The position numbers were made by a program, and so were the translations under genes. Source: Loxodes magnus (lineage: Eukaryota; Ciliophora; Karyorelictea; Loxodida; Loxodidae). Taken from it: a stretch of DNA of 64,000 nucleotides. Positions within the stretch are counted from its first letter, which is position 1. Each line of letters opens with the position of its first letter. The notes beneath the pieces were generated by a model. It did no database searches, was not told where the DNA came from, and worked only from the letters and a program-made list of their open reading frames with translations. The DNA lies in the NCBI GenBank assembly GCA_946699065.1, contig CAMPDV010000212.1, positions 372,001 to 436,000 of the forward strand. Direction: 5' to 3'. Positions 46,018 through 58,040 of the stretch are shown here, one piece after another.

Positions 46018-47930
46018 ATGTATACTTCTGGATTTTTATTTTTTACTAGTACTTTAGAAAATTAAAACCTTTATAAATGTCTGGGTTGTGAGGAAACGCA
46101 GATAAAAGTTCAAAATTTTAAAAATTTATTTTGCTTACGATGTTAAAAAGAGTTTAAAAATAAAAATTGTAAATTATGTAAAGCAAAAATGATTTGAAAT
46201 TACGATAATAATATAAATAAAGTTCGAAAAATTATAAATAAAGCTTCTTTTTAAATACGAAAAAGATAATAAAATAATCCTTTTTGAAATTTTTTTAGAA
46301 TAAGGAGATTTAAATTAAATTAAGTATTTATTAGTTGCTAGAAGAGTTGCGTAATCATAAATAATTTTTTAAGATGATTTAAATAAATAAAAAAATGGGA
46401 AAATTTTTACAATTAATAAAAATTTATTTACCTTATCAATAAATTTGCCATATCATTTATACGAAAAAAAAGATATACAACTTATTGCAGAAAAGATTAA
46501 TAATCTTATAAAATTGATATCAATTGACAAAAATTAGAATAATGAAGCTATTGATAAATAAAAAAAAATCATTTTAAGATTGCGTGCTTAAGTAGAAATT
46601 TATAAACCTTAAAAAGTAATAGTTATTATTTAATAGGTTAATGTATTTTTTGAATGAATAATGAAGAAATTTAATAAATAAAAAAACAATATTAAAATTT
46701 TTAGGCAGAAAGAAGATATTCAAATTTCTAATATTAAAAAAATTAAATAGATTTAGATTTTTATTAACATTTTAAACTAAATATAGTTAATTGAATTAAA
46801 AATAATAATTATCAGATAAAAGAAATTAAGCAAATTAAATATTATCAAAATAAACAAAAGTTAGCGAAAATTTTTAATTAAAATAATAACTAAAGTTCAT
46901 AATTTTTTATTTTAACAGAAAAAATAATCAAATTTATTAAAATTTAGTATATAATATTTAGATAATCAAATAAATTATCTAAATATAAAGAAAATGTATA
47001 AATTTTGATTAATTTGCAGTTAAAACAATTATTACTAATTAAGTTGAAATAAAAAATTTATAAAAGTAAAATAAATTTTTTTATCTTAATAAGAATAATT
47101 AAATTTTTTTAATTAATAAGAAATTTATTAAACATAAAATATAGTAAATATGTTATTTCCTTTTTTATTTTCATAAAGATAAGGAGATCCAACTAGTTAA
47201 AATAGATTAATAGAAATTAATGATAGGGAAGAATTTAATCGTTTAATTTGATTTAATTTCGAACTAATTATAAAAATATTTTTAGATTTAAATCCGTCCA
47301 AATTTATAGATCCTTGTAATTTGTTTTTAATTTAAACATAACTGAATGATCTAAAACAATTGAGTTTATATGTTAGTACAAAATAACAAAACTAAAATTT
47401 TATTTTTTAATTTAAATAATTATTAAAATAAGATCTTCAAATATTGAAGAATTAAAATTTTACTTATAAAAACAAAATAGTTAGAAGTAAAAAATTTCAG
47501 ACAAAATAAAAATATCGAACAAATGTAATTGCAAACAGTAAAAGAACCTCCGACTTAATTTATTACATTGACATATGCTAATTTATGATAACTATTTTTA
47601 TTTAAGAATATTTATAATGTAAATAAAAATTAATAAGAAGTACTTATAAAAAATAAAGAGTAAAATTAACTTAAAATATCCAACATATAGTTAGTAGTTA
47701 TTTTGATATTTTAGTATAATTAATTTTAAACTCCTAGTAATAATGGTTTTTAATAGATGGATATTGATTTAAATATGAATAATAGAATAGAATGCCTGAG
47801 TATGTTAATTTATTAATAAAATTAAAAAACTACTTAGATTTTTTTAATAGACTTAGTATGTTATTTAAGAAAATTAGAGGAAATTAGTTTAGAATAATTC
47901 GAAATAAAAAAATAATAATAAGATTAAAAA
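46018..47930 (+). CDS. Zinc-finger protein with a 22-nt intron
   Basis: ATG 46018 begins MYTSGFLFFTSTLENQNLY, followed by three Cys pairs, CLGC, CLRC and CKLC, a treble-clef-like zinc-binding set. Removal of a 22-nt intron (46222-46243) joins NNINK to LLFKYEKDNKIILFEIFLEQ in frame, and then YLLVARRVAQSQIIFQDDL. The remainder is long and helical, with DPTSQNRLIEINDREEFNRL and IIKIFLDLNPSKFIDPCNL near 47.2-47.3 kb. Trp is encoded by TGA several times. The gene seems to be interrupted at about 47930 by a LINE fragment and to continue at 48.45 kb. I do not recognise the family; a trafficking or ubiquitin role is only a guess. Confidence 0.65.
46222..46243 (+). other. Tiny intron, 22 nt
   Basis: GTTCGAAAAATTATAAATAAAG. 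Removing it switches from one strongly coding frame to another without any gap in protein-like sequence. The 5' site is GTTCGA rather than GTAAGT. Confidence 0.7.
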
Positions 47931-47932
47931 AA

Positions 47933-48440
47933 TTTCATTACTTTGAGTATTGGGACATAATTGCACTACTTATAGTTATATTTCCTGTGAATTATGTTAA
48001 GTATAAGAGTTAATGTATGTTCATAATCAGCCTATAGTTAATTCTTCCTGATCCTTTTCTTTTGTTTCTTCTATATTAGATCTAAATGTGTTCTCACATT
48101 TTCTTCTCTTTCTTCTAATTTTAATTTCTTCTTATTTATTTTTTGCTCAATCATTATTAAGTTTCTTTCTTAAATTATATTTTTTTCTCACATCAATTTA
48201 TCTTTTAGTTTCAACTATTAAATTTTTTAATTTCTGTCTTTTTTAAGCAATTTTTGATGGGAGCTTTGTATGTATTTGTAAGTCTTAGGGATTTTATTTT
48301 TTTACAAAGTTCGAATTTTATAATTTTAGTCGTATAGAATTAGCTTTTTTTAATCTTTGTTACAGAAGAATTTTCCGATTTGATAATTCCTTAAAGACAT
48401 CTTTATAGAAATTACTAAATCTGTTTGCTTATTTTTGAAG
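47933..48440 (-). mobile_element. 5'-truncated LINE 3' end inserted in a gene
   Basis: The left end shares TTTCAxxACTTTGAGTATTG and about 400 further bases (diverged) with the LINE end at 38.28 kb. Minus-strand coding ends YNYKQCNYVPILKV. The right end near 48440 is the truncation point. AAAAAATT occurs at both flanks, a candidate 8-bp target-site duplication. Coding sequence of the same orientation and character lies on both sides. Confidence 0.75.
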
Positions 48441-48444
48441 AAAA

Positions 48445-49245
48445 AATTATTAAAATACTTCAGTTAAAAATAAACTCTAAAAGATAATAAAATTATGACT
48501 GTAGCTAGATAATTTAAAGAGGCAAACACTCCTAAATGCTGAAAGGGGTAGAAAAATTTTAATTTAAGAAGAAGAGAGAAAATGAAAGATTCTAGCTCTT
48601 TCATAAAGTTAATTAACTGAAATCAGATACTAATGAAAGTTGATTGAAGATGTTTATAATTTGTTTCGCAAATATTTTAATGAAATAAAGTTATAATTAA
48701 ACAGAAATTAACTATATAAAAAAGCACAAAAAGGAAGTTAATAAATAGCAAATCCTATTATCAAAAGTCAAATTTGTGTTTAGATAAGTAAATTAATTGA
48801 TTAATAGTACCAATAATCTAAACTAAAAGAGAAAAGATCTTTAAATTAACGAGAAACTAGGAGAATTAGATTGGACATTTAAGAACACTAGAACTTATTT
48901 ATTAGTGCCTTCAAATAAATAATCTGCAAACTAAGAATAAATTTACAATTTTGATAGTGCATGCAACTAACATTTTCTAAAAACATATATAAAGAATTTT
49001 TAAAATTACATTTAACTAATAATGGAGTTATTATTTTACTTAGTAAAAATTACACTAATAGAGTAATAGAAATTCTCTAATAATAAATAAAAATATAAAA
49101 ATAGATCTATGAGTTGTTTTCTTTAACTATTTTAAAAATTCGTTTAATGGATGAAAATTAGTTAAGAAAATTATATAAACTCTTTAGTAATAAGATGACA
49201 ATTTTAATTAACGTTTAACCGATTTTTTAAGATATCTAAATTTGA
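48445..49245 (+). CDS. Likely 3' part of the zinc-finger gene
   Basis: One frame reads LDNLKRQTLLNAERGRKIL, IQEEERKWKILALSQSQL, then EDVYNLFRKYFNEIKL. It continues KEFLKLHLTNNGVIILLSKN, LTILKIRLMDENQLRKLYKL and closes at TGA 49243 after INVQPIFQDIQI. The sequence is strongly helical with well-mixed charge. There is no ATG at the beginning, because it starts at the LINE junction. It is plausibly the continuation of 46018-47930. The two halves together would give a protein of about 900 residues. Confidence 0.6.
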
Positions 49246-49319
49246 TGTTAATTACATGAGAGTAAAAGGAGAGCACTTTCATTAATTTTAATTTCAAATT
49301 TTTAAGCATTTGTATCATT

Positions 49320-50110
49320 TAACTATAAAATTAATTAAAATTAGTATAAATCTAAATGCTTGAATAATCCAAGTCTCTTCTAGTTTTGCTGCTTAAGAGA
49401 GTAGCTTTTAGAATTGCTTTCTCACTCATATGCCTTAGTAGGGTTAAAGGACGGCTTTTAGATGTTTTCCCTTATGATTAATGATTTCGATTTTTTTCCT
49501 ACCAAAGCATTTTCAGCATAGCTTTGTATTTTTTTAATTCTAATACTCTAATATAAACTAGAGAATGTCTTCATTTTCTACTTGGAGTACTATCAAGATT
49601 TAAGAACACTCAAAAGTGCTTTTCCGTACTTACGCTTCACAGAAAAATTACAATTATTCTTAGCTTTATATTTTTGCTACTACTGAGAATTAACTCGTTT
49701 TCCATCTTCTTTAGAGCTAGACTGAATAATAATTATCACTTCTAACATTGGATTTTAATACTGATAATCTTCAATCCCTATATTATAATTGCATTCCTCA
49801 ACTTAATTAACAGCTGACTGATCTCTCAAATCTTTCCTTCATTTAGATTGCCTTTTCAATACCAATACTCTTTTCTTTACCTAGAAATGCTTTAACTTTT
49901 TAGCCTAAAATTCAGTCTCTAACTCTTTAATGTATTTTAAAACTAAATTTTCTTTCTAAGTTCCAACGATATTTGAAAGCAAAAGAGAGCCAGAAAAACT
50001 GGTTTTAACTTACTTAATAAATTGTTAATCTTCTGTGCTCTTAATAACAATCTAAAATATATTTTTAAATCCTTATACTTATATATTAGCCTTTTTATTT
50101 CAGTTTGTAT
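49320..50110 (-). CDS. Unrecognised minus-strand protein
   Basis: Minus-strand translation from about 50.1 kb reads FRYTNWNKKANIQVQGFKNI, then STEDQQFIKQVKTSFSGSLL and LSNIVGTQKENLVLKYIKEL. It continues DLRDQSAVNQVEECNYNIGI, IIIIQSSSKEDGKRVNS and RKYGKALLSVLKSWQYS, ending KHLDLYQFQLILQLNDTN. The frame is unbroken over some 260 codons with good composition. Its end (KHLD..QFQLILQLND) recurs at 63955-64000, where a paralogue's terminus starts. The 5' end and start are not clear. Confidence 0.6.
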
Positions 50111-50480
50111 ATCTAAATTTACTAATAAAGCATTTATTTACTGTTATAATTAAGAAAGAGTTAAGATGCTAGATTAAGACTTATTATTTTTATTATGTAT
50201 CAAGTAGAGCTTTTATATCAATATTTCTTGTTGTCTATTATCAGATCTCTTTTCTAACCTAAGTGTGTTCGACAAGAGAGGGAGTTAATTAGCTTGCACT
50301 GGTTGGAATTCCTTGCCAAAAGGCTTGAATACTCCAGCCAGTCTTTTCTAGGTGGATTTTTCACGAATATTTCAGCTTAATCTAAGGAGCTATTTCTGAA
50401 CGTATTTAGCCTGATGCTAAACAAGAAAATTGGTATTAAAAAAGAAATAAGACAGCAAAACTAGCTTCTAAGACTATATT
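50110..50480. other. Transition region, no gene assigned
   Basis: Mixed sequence with a slightly GC-richer patch near 50.27-50.36 kb (GGTTGGAATTCCTTGCC and surrounding). No supported feature. Confidence 0.4.
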
Positions 50481-53235
50481 CATGAATCAAAAGAAAAAGG
50501 AAATATAGTTAAAGCTCTCTAGAAATACTTTAGAAAAGAGCAGAAACTAGAACTTTTAGTTAAAACTCCGTTCAGCGTGAGATCTATGAACTAGCTCTCA
50601 AAATAAGTCTAAGTATTAATAAAGCTGAAAAATCTGAAAGTAGAAGTTGAGTTATGACTACGAAATACTTTAGAGGTCTGATCTAGTTCTCAAACGAAGT
50701 CTAAGTATCAAAAAGCTGAAGAAGTAAAAAGACTGAAATAAGAACTTATAGTTAAGACTTAGTTATAATAGAGTGTTCTAATCTAGTTTTCAAATAAGTC
50801 TGAGTTGAATTAAAATCGAAGAATTTAAAAACTGAAAGATGAACTTATAGTTAAGACTCCGTTCTTCTTAAGAGCTGTAATCTAGTTCTCAAAATAAGTC
50901 TAAAATATAAAAAAGTTTGAAAATCTGAAAAGTTTGAAAGTAGAAGTTGATATAAGATTCCATTCTACTTAAGAGCATGCTCAAATAATTAAAAAATCTG
51001 GGCATCGAAAAAATGAAGAAGTTAAAAGACTGAAATTACGACTTTGAGTTTAGTATCTACTCATCTTAAGAACTCTGATCTAGTGCTCTAAATAAGTCTG
51101 AGTATAAAAAAGCTGATGAAGTTAAAATACTGATATAACATCTTTGAGCGAAGACTCCGATTCTCTTTAAAACCTTTCACAGTATGAAAATAAGTCTGAT
51201 TAACATATTGCTGACCAACTATTATAACTGCAGACTTTAAGTAAAGACTCAGACATACATTAGAGCTCTTATTTAGTTCTAAAATTAGTCTGAGTATCGA
51301 AAAGATGATGAAGTTAAACTACGGAAATAGAAAATCTGAGAGAAGATTCAGATGTTTTTTTAGCTCTGAAATAGTTTATAAAGCAATTCAGAGTTACGTT
51401 AAGCTGAAAATCTTAAAAAACTGAATCAAGATTTTTGTGAATAGAAACAGAAATACTTAATAGCTCTGATCTAATTATAAAAAGAGTATGATAGAGGTAA
51501 AACTTAAGAAATTAAAAACTAAAAAACGGACTTTAAGCGAAGAATCCGATATATTTTAGAGATCTGAACTAGTTTCAAAAATTAAAAGCATCAAAAAAGC
51601 TAATGATGTTAAAGTACTGAAATAAATATTTGAGTTAAGACACAGATATTGTGCATTCGGCATTAAATCTAAATAAATCTGACAAACATATTGCTGAAAT
51701 ACTAAAAAACTGTAAGAGAAACTTTAAGTTTGAAATCCGTTAACCCTTGAGAGTACTGATCAAGTTCTCCAAAAAAGTCTGGGTAAAGTTAAAGCTTAAG
51801 AACTTCAAGACTGTAAGAAGAACTACAAGATTCGAATACTTTATCCTTGAGAGCTCTGATCAAGTACTAAAAATTTAAACTGAGAAGTGAAAGTGCTGAA
51901 ATACAAAAAAACTGTAAGAGAAACTTTAAATTTGGAATTTGTTAATCCTTGATAGCTCTAATCAAGTTCTACAAAAAGAGACAGGTAAGATATAAAGCTT
52001 AAGAACTATAAGAATGTAAAAAGAATTTTAAGTTTGGAATACGTTATCAATGAGTTCCCTGATCAAGTTCTCCATAAAAGTTTGCTGAGATAAAGCTTAA
52101 GAACAATAGACTGTAAGAAGAAATTTAAGTTTGCAGTCCGTTATCCTTGAAAGCTCTTATAAATTGCAATAAAAGGTCAGGATATAGGTTAAACTACAGA
52201 ACTTCAAGACGATAATAATACTTTTGAGTTCTTAATCCATTAATCCTTAAGAGCTTTGATTAAGTTCTCCAAATTTGAACTGATAATCGAAAGATCAAAA
52301 TACTAAAAAAATATAATAGAATTTTAAGTTTAGAATACGTTAATCATTGTAAGCTCTGATCAAATTCTCCAAATTTGAATTGAGAATCGAAAACGCTAAG
52401 TACTAAAAGACCGTAAGAGAAACTTTAATTTAGAATCCGTTATCTTTCATGCTCGGATCTCTTTCTATAGTTATATCTGAATATCGAAAGCGCAGAAAAT
52501 ACAAAATGACTGTAAGATTATCTTTAAGTTTGGAGGCCGTTAATCCTTGAAAGCTCTGATCAAATTCTCAAACAAGTCTGTGTAGAGTTAAAGCTTATGA
52601 ACTTTAAGACTTTAAGAAGAACTTTAAGTATGAAATCCGTAGAGCTCGATTGTTTTCTAAAGCATAATCTGATTATCGAAAGTGCTGAAATCTAAAAAAC
52701 TGTAAGATGAACTTTAAGTTTTGAATCCGTTATCCTTGCGAGCTCTGATCAAGTTTTCAAAAAGAGTCTGGATAGATGATTAGTTTAAGAACTTCAATAC
52801 GTTATGAAGAATTTAAGTTTGGAATCCATTTTCTAGATTGCTCTGCTCTTTTTCTCAAAATACGTCTGAGTTACGAATAAGCGTAAGTACTTAAAGAACG
52901 AAAGTACAACTTATTTTATAGACTCCGTATCACTTGAGATCTTTTGTTTAGTTCTAAAAATTTTGTCGGGATATAGTTGTAAAACATAAAAATTGAAAGA
53001 AGAACTTTGACTAAAAACTCCATTCTGTTTCATATTTATTTCCAGTTCTTAAATTATTAATAATAAATTTTAAAAGCGGAAGATTTTATGTTTGAACATT
53101 GAGTTTAAAACTGTTGCTGCTTGAGAGCTTGGATCTAGTTCTCAAAAGGAGTCTTATTATGATAAAAATAAGTTCCTAGAAGATTGTGAGTAGGACTTTG
53201 AATAAAAACTCCATTCTGCCCTGTCAAAGGATTTC
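50480..53235. repeat. Degenerate ~100-nt tandem array, copy 2
   Basis: The same family of units as 21.3-23.0 kb but a longer array of roughly 27 units. In the left half the units read, in codons, close to KAEEVKRLKEEL, VKTPF, LRALIQFSKKSEY. In the right half the unit is the GTAAGAGAAACTTTAAGTTT type seen in copy 1. The last units (from about 52.6 kb) belong to segmental duplication B. Length varies around 99 nt with 1-3 nt indels. Confidence 0.85.
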
Positions 53236-53811
53236 CTCACTCTCATTCTTTTTGCCATATTCTTACTTAAGATTTCTGAGAAATGAAAAATAATTTCATT
53301 TGTTTGCATTTCTTCTTGAAAAAGTCTTTGATTGTATGTCTTTTCTTCTAAAAAAATTTTAAATTTATAAATTTTTATCTTTTAGCAGTTCCGAGCTTCG
53401 TATTCTCGTCTATTTTTTTCTCATTCTTTTCTTCCTACATTCTAAAGATTTTAAAAGAGCTTTAGTCTTAGTAAATGTTCTAACTTAGCTACTTTTTTTG
53501 ATATTAAGATTAGTTAAAGATTGTGTCCCTTTTTTAGTGCATTGCTCCTAGTAGTTTTTAAAGATTTTAGGATAGAGATGTTTTTGTTATTTATAGAATA
53601 AAAAATGTGATTAAGTTGTAAAGCTGGTTGGTTTTTTAAATTTAGCAAAATGTATTGGTGCGGATTGTAGATAGGTACTTGATATAAGAGGTTAATATTG
53701 TAGTATGTATGTAATGATAGATATTTGAATTTATAATGGTTAATTATAATTTTTGATGGTAACTGTTATAAATTACCTTTATAAGCTTTTTTAATCTAAA
53801 TAATAATAAAA

Positions 53812-55257
53812 ATGTAAGCGTTACCAAAATGCTTAATCTGCTAAGAAGATTACAACTTAACTAATGCTCTTCCAACTGTCTTACCTTGTGGACATATTTA
53901 CTGTGGTTTGTGTTTGAATACTCAGTTCTGATTATAAGGCATAATGTAATGTCCTATTTGTTAAAAAGGATTCCATTTTAGATTTGAAGACTTACCTTAA
54001 GAAAGTGATTTAATAAGAATGATATTTTAAAACTAATAATACATATAAAAGATTTAAGATGCTAGATAGAAATTAAAAGAGATAAGGAAGTAAATTATGC
54101 AAAAATCTAAAACCATTACAACCAAATTATCTAACATTACTAATACTCTCATTATACCATATACTAATATCATCCAATACACTACCATTAACTACAACTA
54201 ATAACACTAAAATATTATACAATCATCCTAATTCCCTATTTACTAATATCTAAAACCAACTCAAATCCAAACTATAACAGTCTAACTATATTCCACTATA
54301 TAATCATCTTTAGTACTAAACCCTAAATTAACTTCAAATTATATCACACAAATAAGAAACTAACTATAATACAATACAAAGTAACAACAGTTAAACACTA
54401 AACAGACTAATTAACATAAACTAACCTAGTAGCAACATTTTATTCAATCTAACTATATTCACTTTTTTAATCGCTATATTTAAAAATTAAGTTTATTTAA
54501 TATTTAAACTGAGTAATTACGATAAGTCTAAGTTTAAATAATAATTCCAGAATCTAGTTAAAGTATAGAATATTAAAATAAGTTATATTTAATTGGAGGA
54601 ATTAACTAAAATTAAAAGAAAGGAATAAAAGAAACTTGATAGTTCGATTTCGAAGGTAATAATACAAAACTTAGTGATCTAAATGAGGGAAGAAGTTAAT
54701 TTGGAATAGCAGTAGCTTAAAATTATCTTTATGTGGTTGGAGGATTTACTAGTATAAATAAAATGTTATAATCAGTAGAAAAGTTAAAGATAGGAAACTA
54801 AAGTAAATGATAAAAATGCTCTTAATTTTCATTTTAAATAGGCTGGTAAACTTTAGTAGTAGATAAAGATTAATAAAACATTTATTCTTTCGGAGGTTTA
54901 AATTAGAAAGTATAAAGTTTAAAAGATATATGAAAGTATAACATATAGAATGATAGATGGAGTAAGTAAAATTTGAATCTTCCTGAAGCTGTTGCTTATC
55001 CTATAGTTTCTTTAGAACCTTTTGTCATATTTGGAGGTATAAAAAATCCATTTAAGAAAGAATGCTCAAGAAGAATATATAAAAGAAACAAAGAATAATG
55101 GCAATAAAGCTAAATTTTTAAAGATGTCTTTACTTTAACGGAGATGAAAATAAGAGGTGTCTATGGATATGCTTTTGGTTATGAATAGAAAAGAGTTTCA
55201 ATAATGAGGATTGATTTAGAAAAGTTGAGTTATAGAAGTGTTAAAGGGGATAACTGA
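53812..55257 (+). CDS. RING-finger / kelch-repeat protein (copy 2), 481 residues
   Basis: Paralogue of the gene at 23591, 482 codons from ATG 53812 to TGA 55255. The RING region is identical. The linker carries a 3-nt in-frame deletion relative to copy 1. In the kelch half, differences are clustered and mostly change amino acids: VGGFTSINKMLQS replaces VGGGTSINQALKS, and FVIFGGIKNPFKKECS replaces FVLIGGIQNFSTEEFS. No length change breaks the frame. Flanking noncoding DNA is more alike than these patches. The likely role is an E3 ligase with a changed substrate-recognition propeller. Confidence 0.85.
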
Positions 55258-55814
55258 GATAATAATAATATTGATATGATTAATATTATTGATAATAAAT
55301 ATAGTTTTATATGTAAGTAGTTTAAATATCTATAGTAAATATGTTACTACTTATTAATATGGTTAATCTATACTTATTAATGTTGTATTTTTATAAGTTT
55401 TTTTGTATGTTTAAGTGTATATATGATGTTGATATGGTAATGTAGTTATAGCTATATAGTTGACAATAAAGATTATTTTCCTTACTAGCTCTTTTTAAAG
55501 CTGAAATAAATAAAGAATCAAATTTTATCTAAACATCTTTAAAAATCTATTATTCAAATATTATCATTATTCAGATACTAACATACAGCTTATAACATAC
55601 CAAAACATATTCAACAATGTCAAAAAACTATCTTTAATATATCCTTATATTTAAATTATACAAGTACAGATTACTATTTATCTAATCAAAACTATAATCA
55701 AATTATCATTAACATATATCTAAATACAAGTCATTATTACTATCATACACTCTAAAATACATACTTTAATACCAACTACTAAACTTTCCTATACACATAT
55801 ATCAAATCAGGCCA

Positions 55815-56196
55815 TTATATTTCAGGGTTCTCTCGATCGGTATCAGAATCTAACTAGGGCACTGAAGTTAAGGTCTCAGAGTAATCCTGCCTCTATGTCG
55901 TTGATCTGGTTAGGAATTGGAAAAACCTGAAGACATGACTGAGATAAATTATATCTTTAAGTAGAAAATTAAATTAGATTGTGAAACTTGGCACAAGAAT
56001 TGGATTTTATTCTATTCCCTTTTAACTTTAGCCTTCGGAAAGAAATACAAGAATTTTGAGAGTAAAGATAATAAATTTTTATTTAAAAAACTGAGAAAAA
56101 AGTGACCAAAGAGATCAGACGAAGCAAGAAATATTTCTAGACTATTTTAACAACAAAATTTGGTTTTTTATTAATCGTGGCGAACCTAATAAAGGT
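55815..56196 (+). mobile_element. SINE-like GC-richer element, copy in repeat B2
   Basis: The head GGGTTCTCTCGATCGGTATC is as in copy 1. The tail hairpin GTGGCGAACC..GGTAGAATCACG forms better paired arms (CGTGG/ TCACG) than copy 1. The DNA just upstream lacks the ~85 bases present in copy 1. Confidence 0.45.
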
Positions 56197-57419
56197 AGAA
56201 TCACGTTTATTTATTTATCTTTAGAAACGTTCTCATCAGATTATTAAATCCTAGCCTCCTTATACTTAGCAGATAAAACTTCCCTTTTAAATTTAGTCTT
56301 CTAGGTAGCATTCAAATTAATATTTACTTCTGTGATATTAGATTTTAACTTAGAAAAAGATGCAAGAGAGTAGAATTTACATAATTAAAATTTTAAGTTG
56401 TCTAAAAGTAGTGTAATATATTACTTAGTAGCACATGAAGGTTAATTGAACCAGCTAAATATTATGAATAATCCTTGACTTAAATTAAAAGTTCTTAAGA
56501 GCCCTACTAAAGAGTAAAGATCTCCTAATGTCAGTGTATCAGAAAAAATATTGAGACCTTTGGCATTACGGAAAAGCTCTGATGTAGTAAAATGTATTCC
56601 TGATATTGATATTTTTGTAAGAAGAGGAGTGGTCACTGGAGATAATCCTTTTGAATTCATAAATTATGGAGTAAAAGCGTTATAGATTTGTCCTTCTGTT
56701 TAAAATTAAACTTTTCAACAGTGCTCTATGATCTTAAAATAAGTCTGAAAGCTCATATTTATCTTTTGAATTAAAAGCATCTTGTTGAGAAGTGATGATA
56801 TGGTAAGTTCCCACAGCAAATTAGGATAAAATTTAAAAATCTTAAATCTTATGAAGAAAATAAAGAATTTCCCTATATAACTGATTTGGCAGGTTCTTAA
56901 TTAAAGTATATTTATCCTATATAAAATGTATATAGGATAATTTAAAGTTCCAATAATTAACAGTGATAAATGCTTTAAATGTGGAAGAAGTCTTATTATC
57001 TAGATTCTGGGTATCAGTCAATAAAATTACAAATTGCAAAGTTTTTCTGAAATATTCATTAAGATAACACAAAATGTTCTCATAATAAGCTGTATGTTCA
57101 GTGGAAGAAACAATTTAGACGGTTCCAAAAACATTGCCATATTAGACGTATAGGGGAGCAGAAATTAATCTTGATTATCCGAAAGAAAGATTATAGATTT
57201 ATCCTACTTGGAACAAAAATGAAGGTTTACAGTTTAATTTTTAGTATTTAGATTTGAAATAAGAATGGTTACTTGGTTTTAAAGATAGAGTAATAATAAT
57301 TTTATAATATTAGTTTCTTAATTTAAGCATAAGTTATTAAAGAATTAAATATATTAATTAAAAGTAGGTAAATTATTGCTTAAGAGGTATAAAAATAAAG
57401 ATTGGCCTTTAAAATTGAA
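56196..57419 (+). CDS. Unrecognised protein with a 22-nt intron (paralogue of 26.07 kb at its 5' end)
   Basis: The first part equals the gene at 26067 except that its ATG is ACG here. After the duplication ends the frame continues SPNVSVSEKILRPLALRKSS, DVVKCIPDIDIFVRRGVVTG and DNPFEFINYGVKALQ. A frame change near 56.70 kb is unexplained. The next exon, SYLSFELKASCWEVMIW, joins IKFKNLKSYEENKEFPYITD across a 22-nt intron (56803-56824). A final part reads INALNVEEVLLSRFWVSVNK, RGAEINLDYPKERLQIYPTW and FQYLDLKQEWLLGFKDR, with TGA at 57417. The composition is excellent throughout. The family is unknown. The shared 5' end suggests the duplication created or broke a chimera. Confidence 0.55.
56803..56824 (+). 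other. Tiny intron, 22 nt
   Basis: GTAAGTTCCCACAGCAAATTAG interrupts a Trp codon (TG|G). Exons on both sides are strongly protein-like in the joined frame. Confidence 0.65.
56906..56940. other. Palindromic hairpin within the gene
   Basis: TATCCTATAT..AAAATG..TATATAGGATA forms a near-perfect hairpin. It falls where the coding frame is ambiguous, so it could be part of an intron or a small insertion. Confidence 0.4.
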
Positions 57420-57539
57420 TTTAATAAAATCTAAATAAATTAGGCGAAAAATAAAGTTTAACAAGTTTGTATTCAAAAATTAGATAGATATAACTTATAT
57501 TAATTATTGAAATGATAGATAATTAATTAAATATATAGC

Positions 57540-58040
57540 TTTTATCGTATAAAGAAAATAATCAGTTTAGTTTTATTTAATGTAATAATTCTTAAGCTTT
57601 CTAAATTAAGCTTATATCTTATAAAAGTTAAAGATATCTTAAAATCTTATTGATATAATTGTCTGGCTTATTCTATTTATTCCTTAGACTAATTACACTT
57701 AAATATTTAAACTTTTATTTTAGTATTATTTTACTTTTTAAGTCTCATTTCTGTTTCAGTATTAAGTTCCACTTACGAAGCAAATTTATCTAGCATAGTT
57801 TTTACCTTTAAATAAAAATCTGCTGACTTATTTTAATATCATGCTTTTAAACTCTTCTTTGCTTCTGTTTGACTGTAGTAGAATCTTACGAAAAAGCATT
57901 TTCTCCACTAAATTGAAAAAAAGTCTATCATTGATATTGAAAGGTATAACTGTAAATCTAAATTTAAAGACTCCTTAGTCTAAATTTTAAGCATTTGCTT
58001 ACATTATTTGGTTACCTTTAAGCAGCTTAAGCAAACTCAT
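57540..58040 (-). CDS. Unrecognised minus-strand protein
   Basis: Read on the minus strand: MSLLKLLKGNQIMQANAQNL, then DQGVFKFRFTVIPFNINDRL and FFNLVEKMLFRKILL. After a frame change near 57.88 kb it reads EAKKSLKAWYQNKSADFYLK, KVKTMLDKFASQVELNTE and QSKEQIEQARQLYQQDFK. The composition is good. Its possible ATG overlaps, on the other strand, the ATG of the repeat A gene (58039), so at least one of these starts may be wrong. 57.42-57.54 kb is spacer. Confidence 0.4.

Larger units (their letters stand above)
52590..56525 (+). repeat. Direct repeat B, copy 2
   Basis: Duplicate of 22370-26395 in the same orientation. Contents match in order: array units, RING-kelch gene, SINE-like element, 5' part of a gene. 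The copy ends within coding sequence near 56525, after which the two loci are unrelated. Confidence 0.9.

Noticed and set aside
56442..56660. Minus-strand ORF reading MNSKGLSPVTTPLLTK
   Set aside because: The plus strand here encodes a more convincing sequence (KSSDVVKCIPDIDIFVRRG) continuous with flanking exons, so the minus ORF is a shadow.
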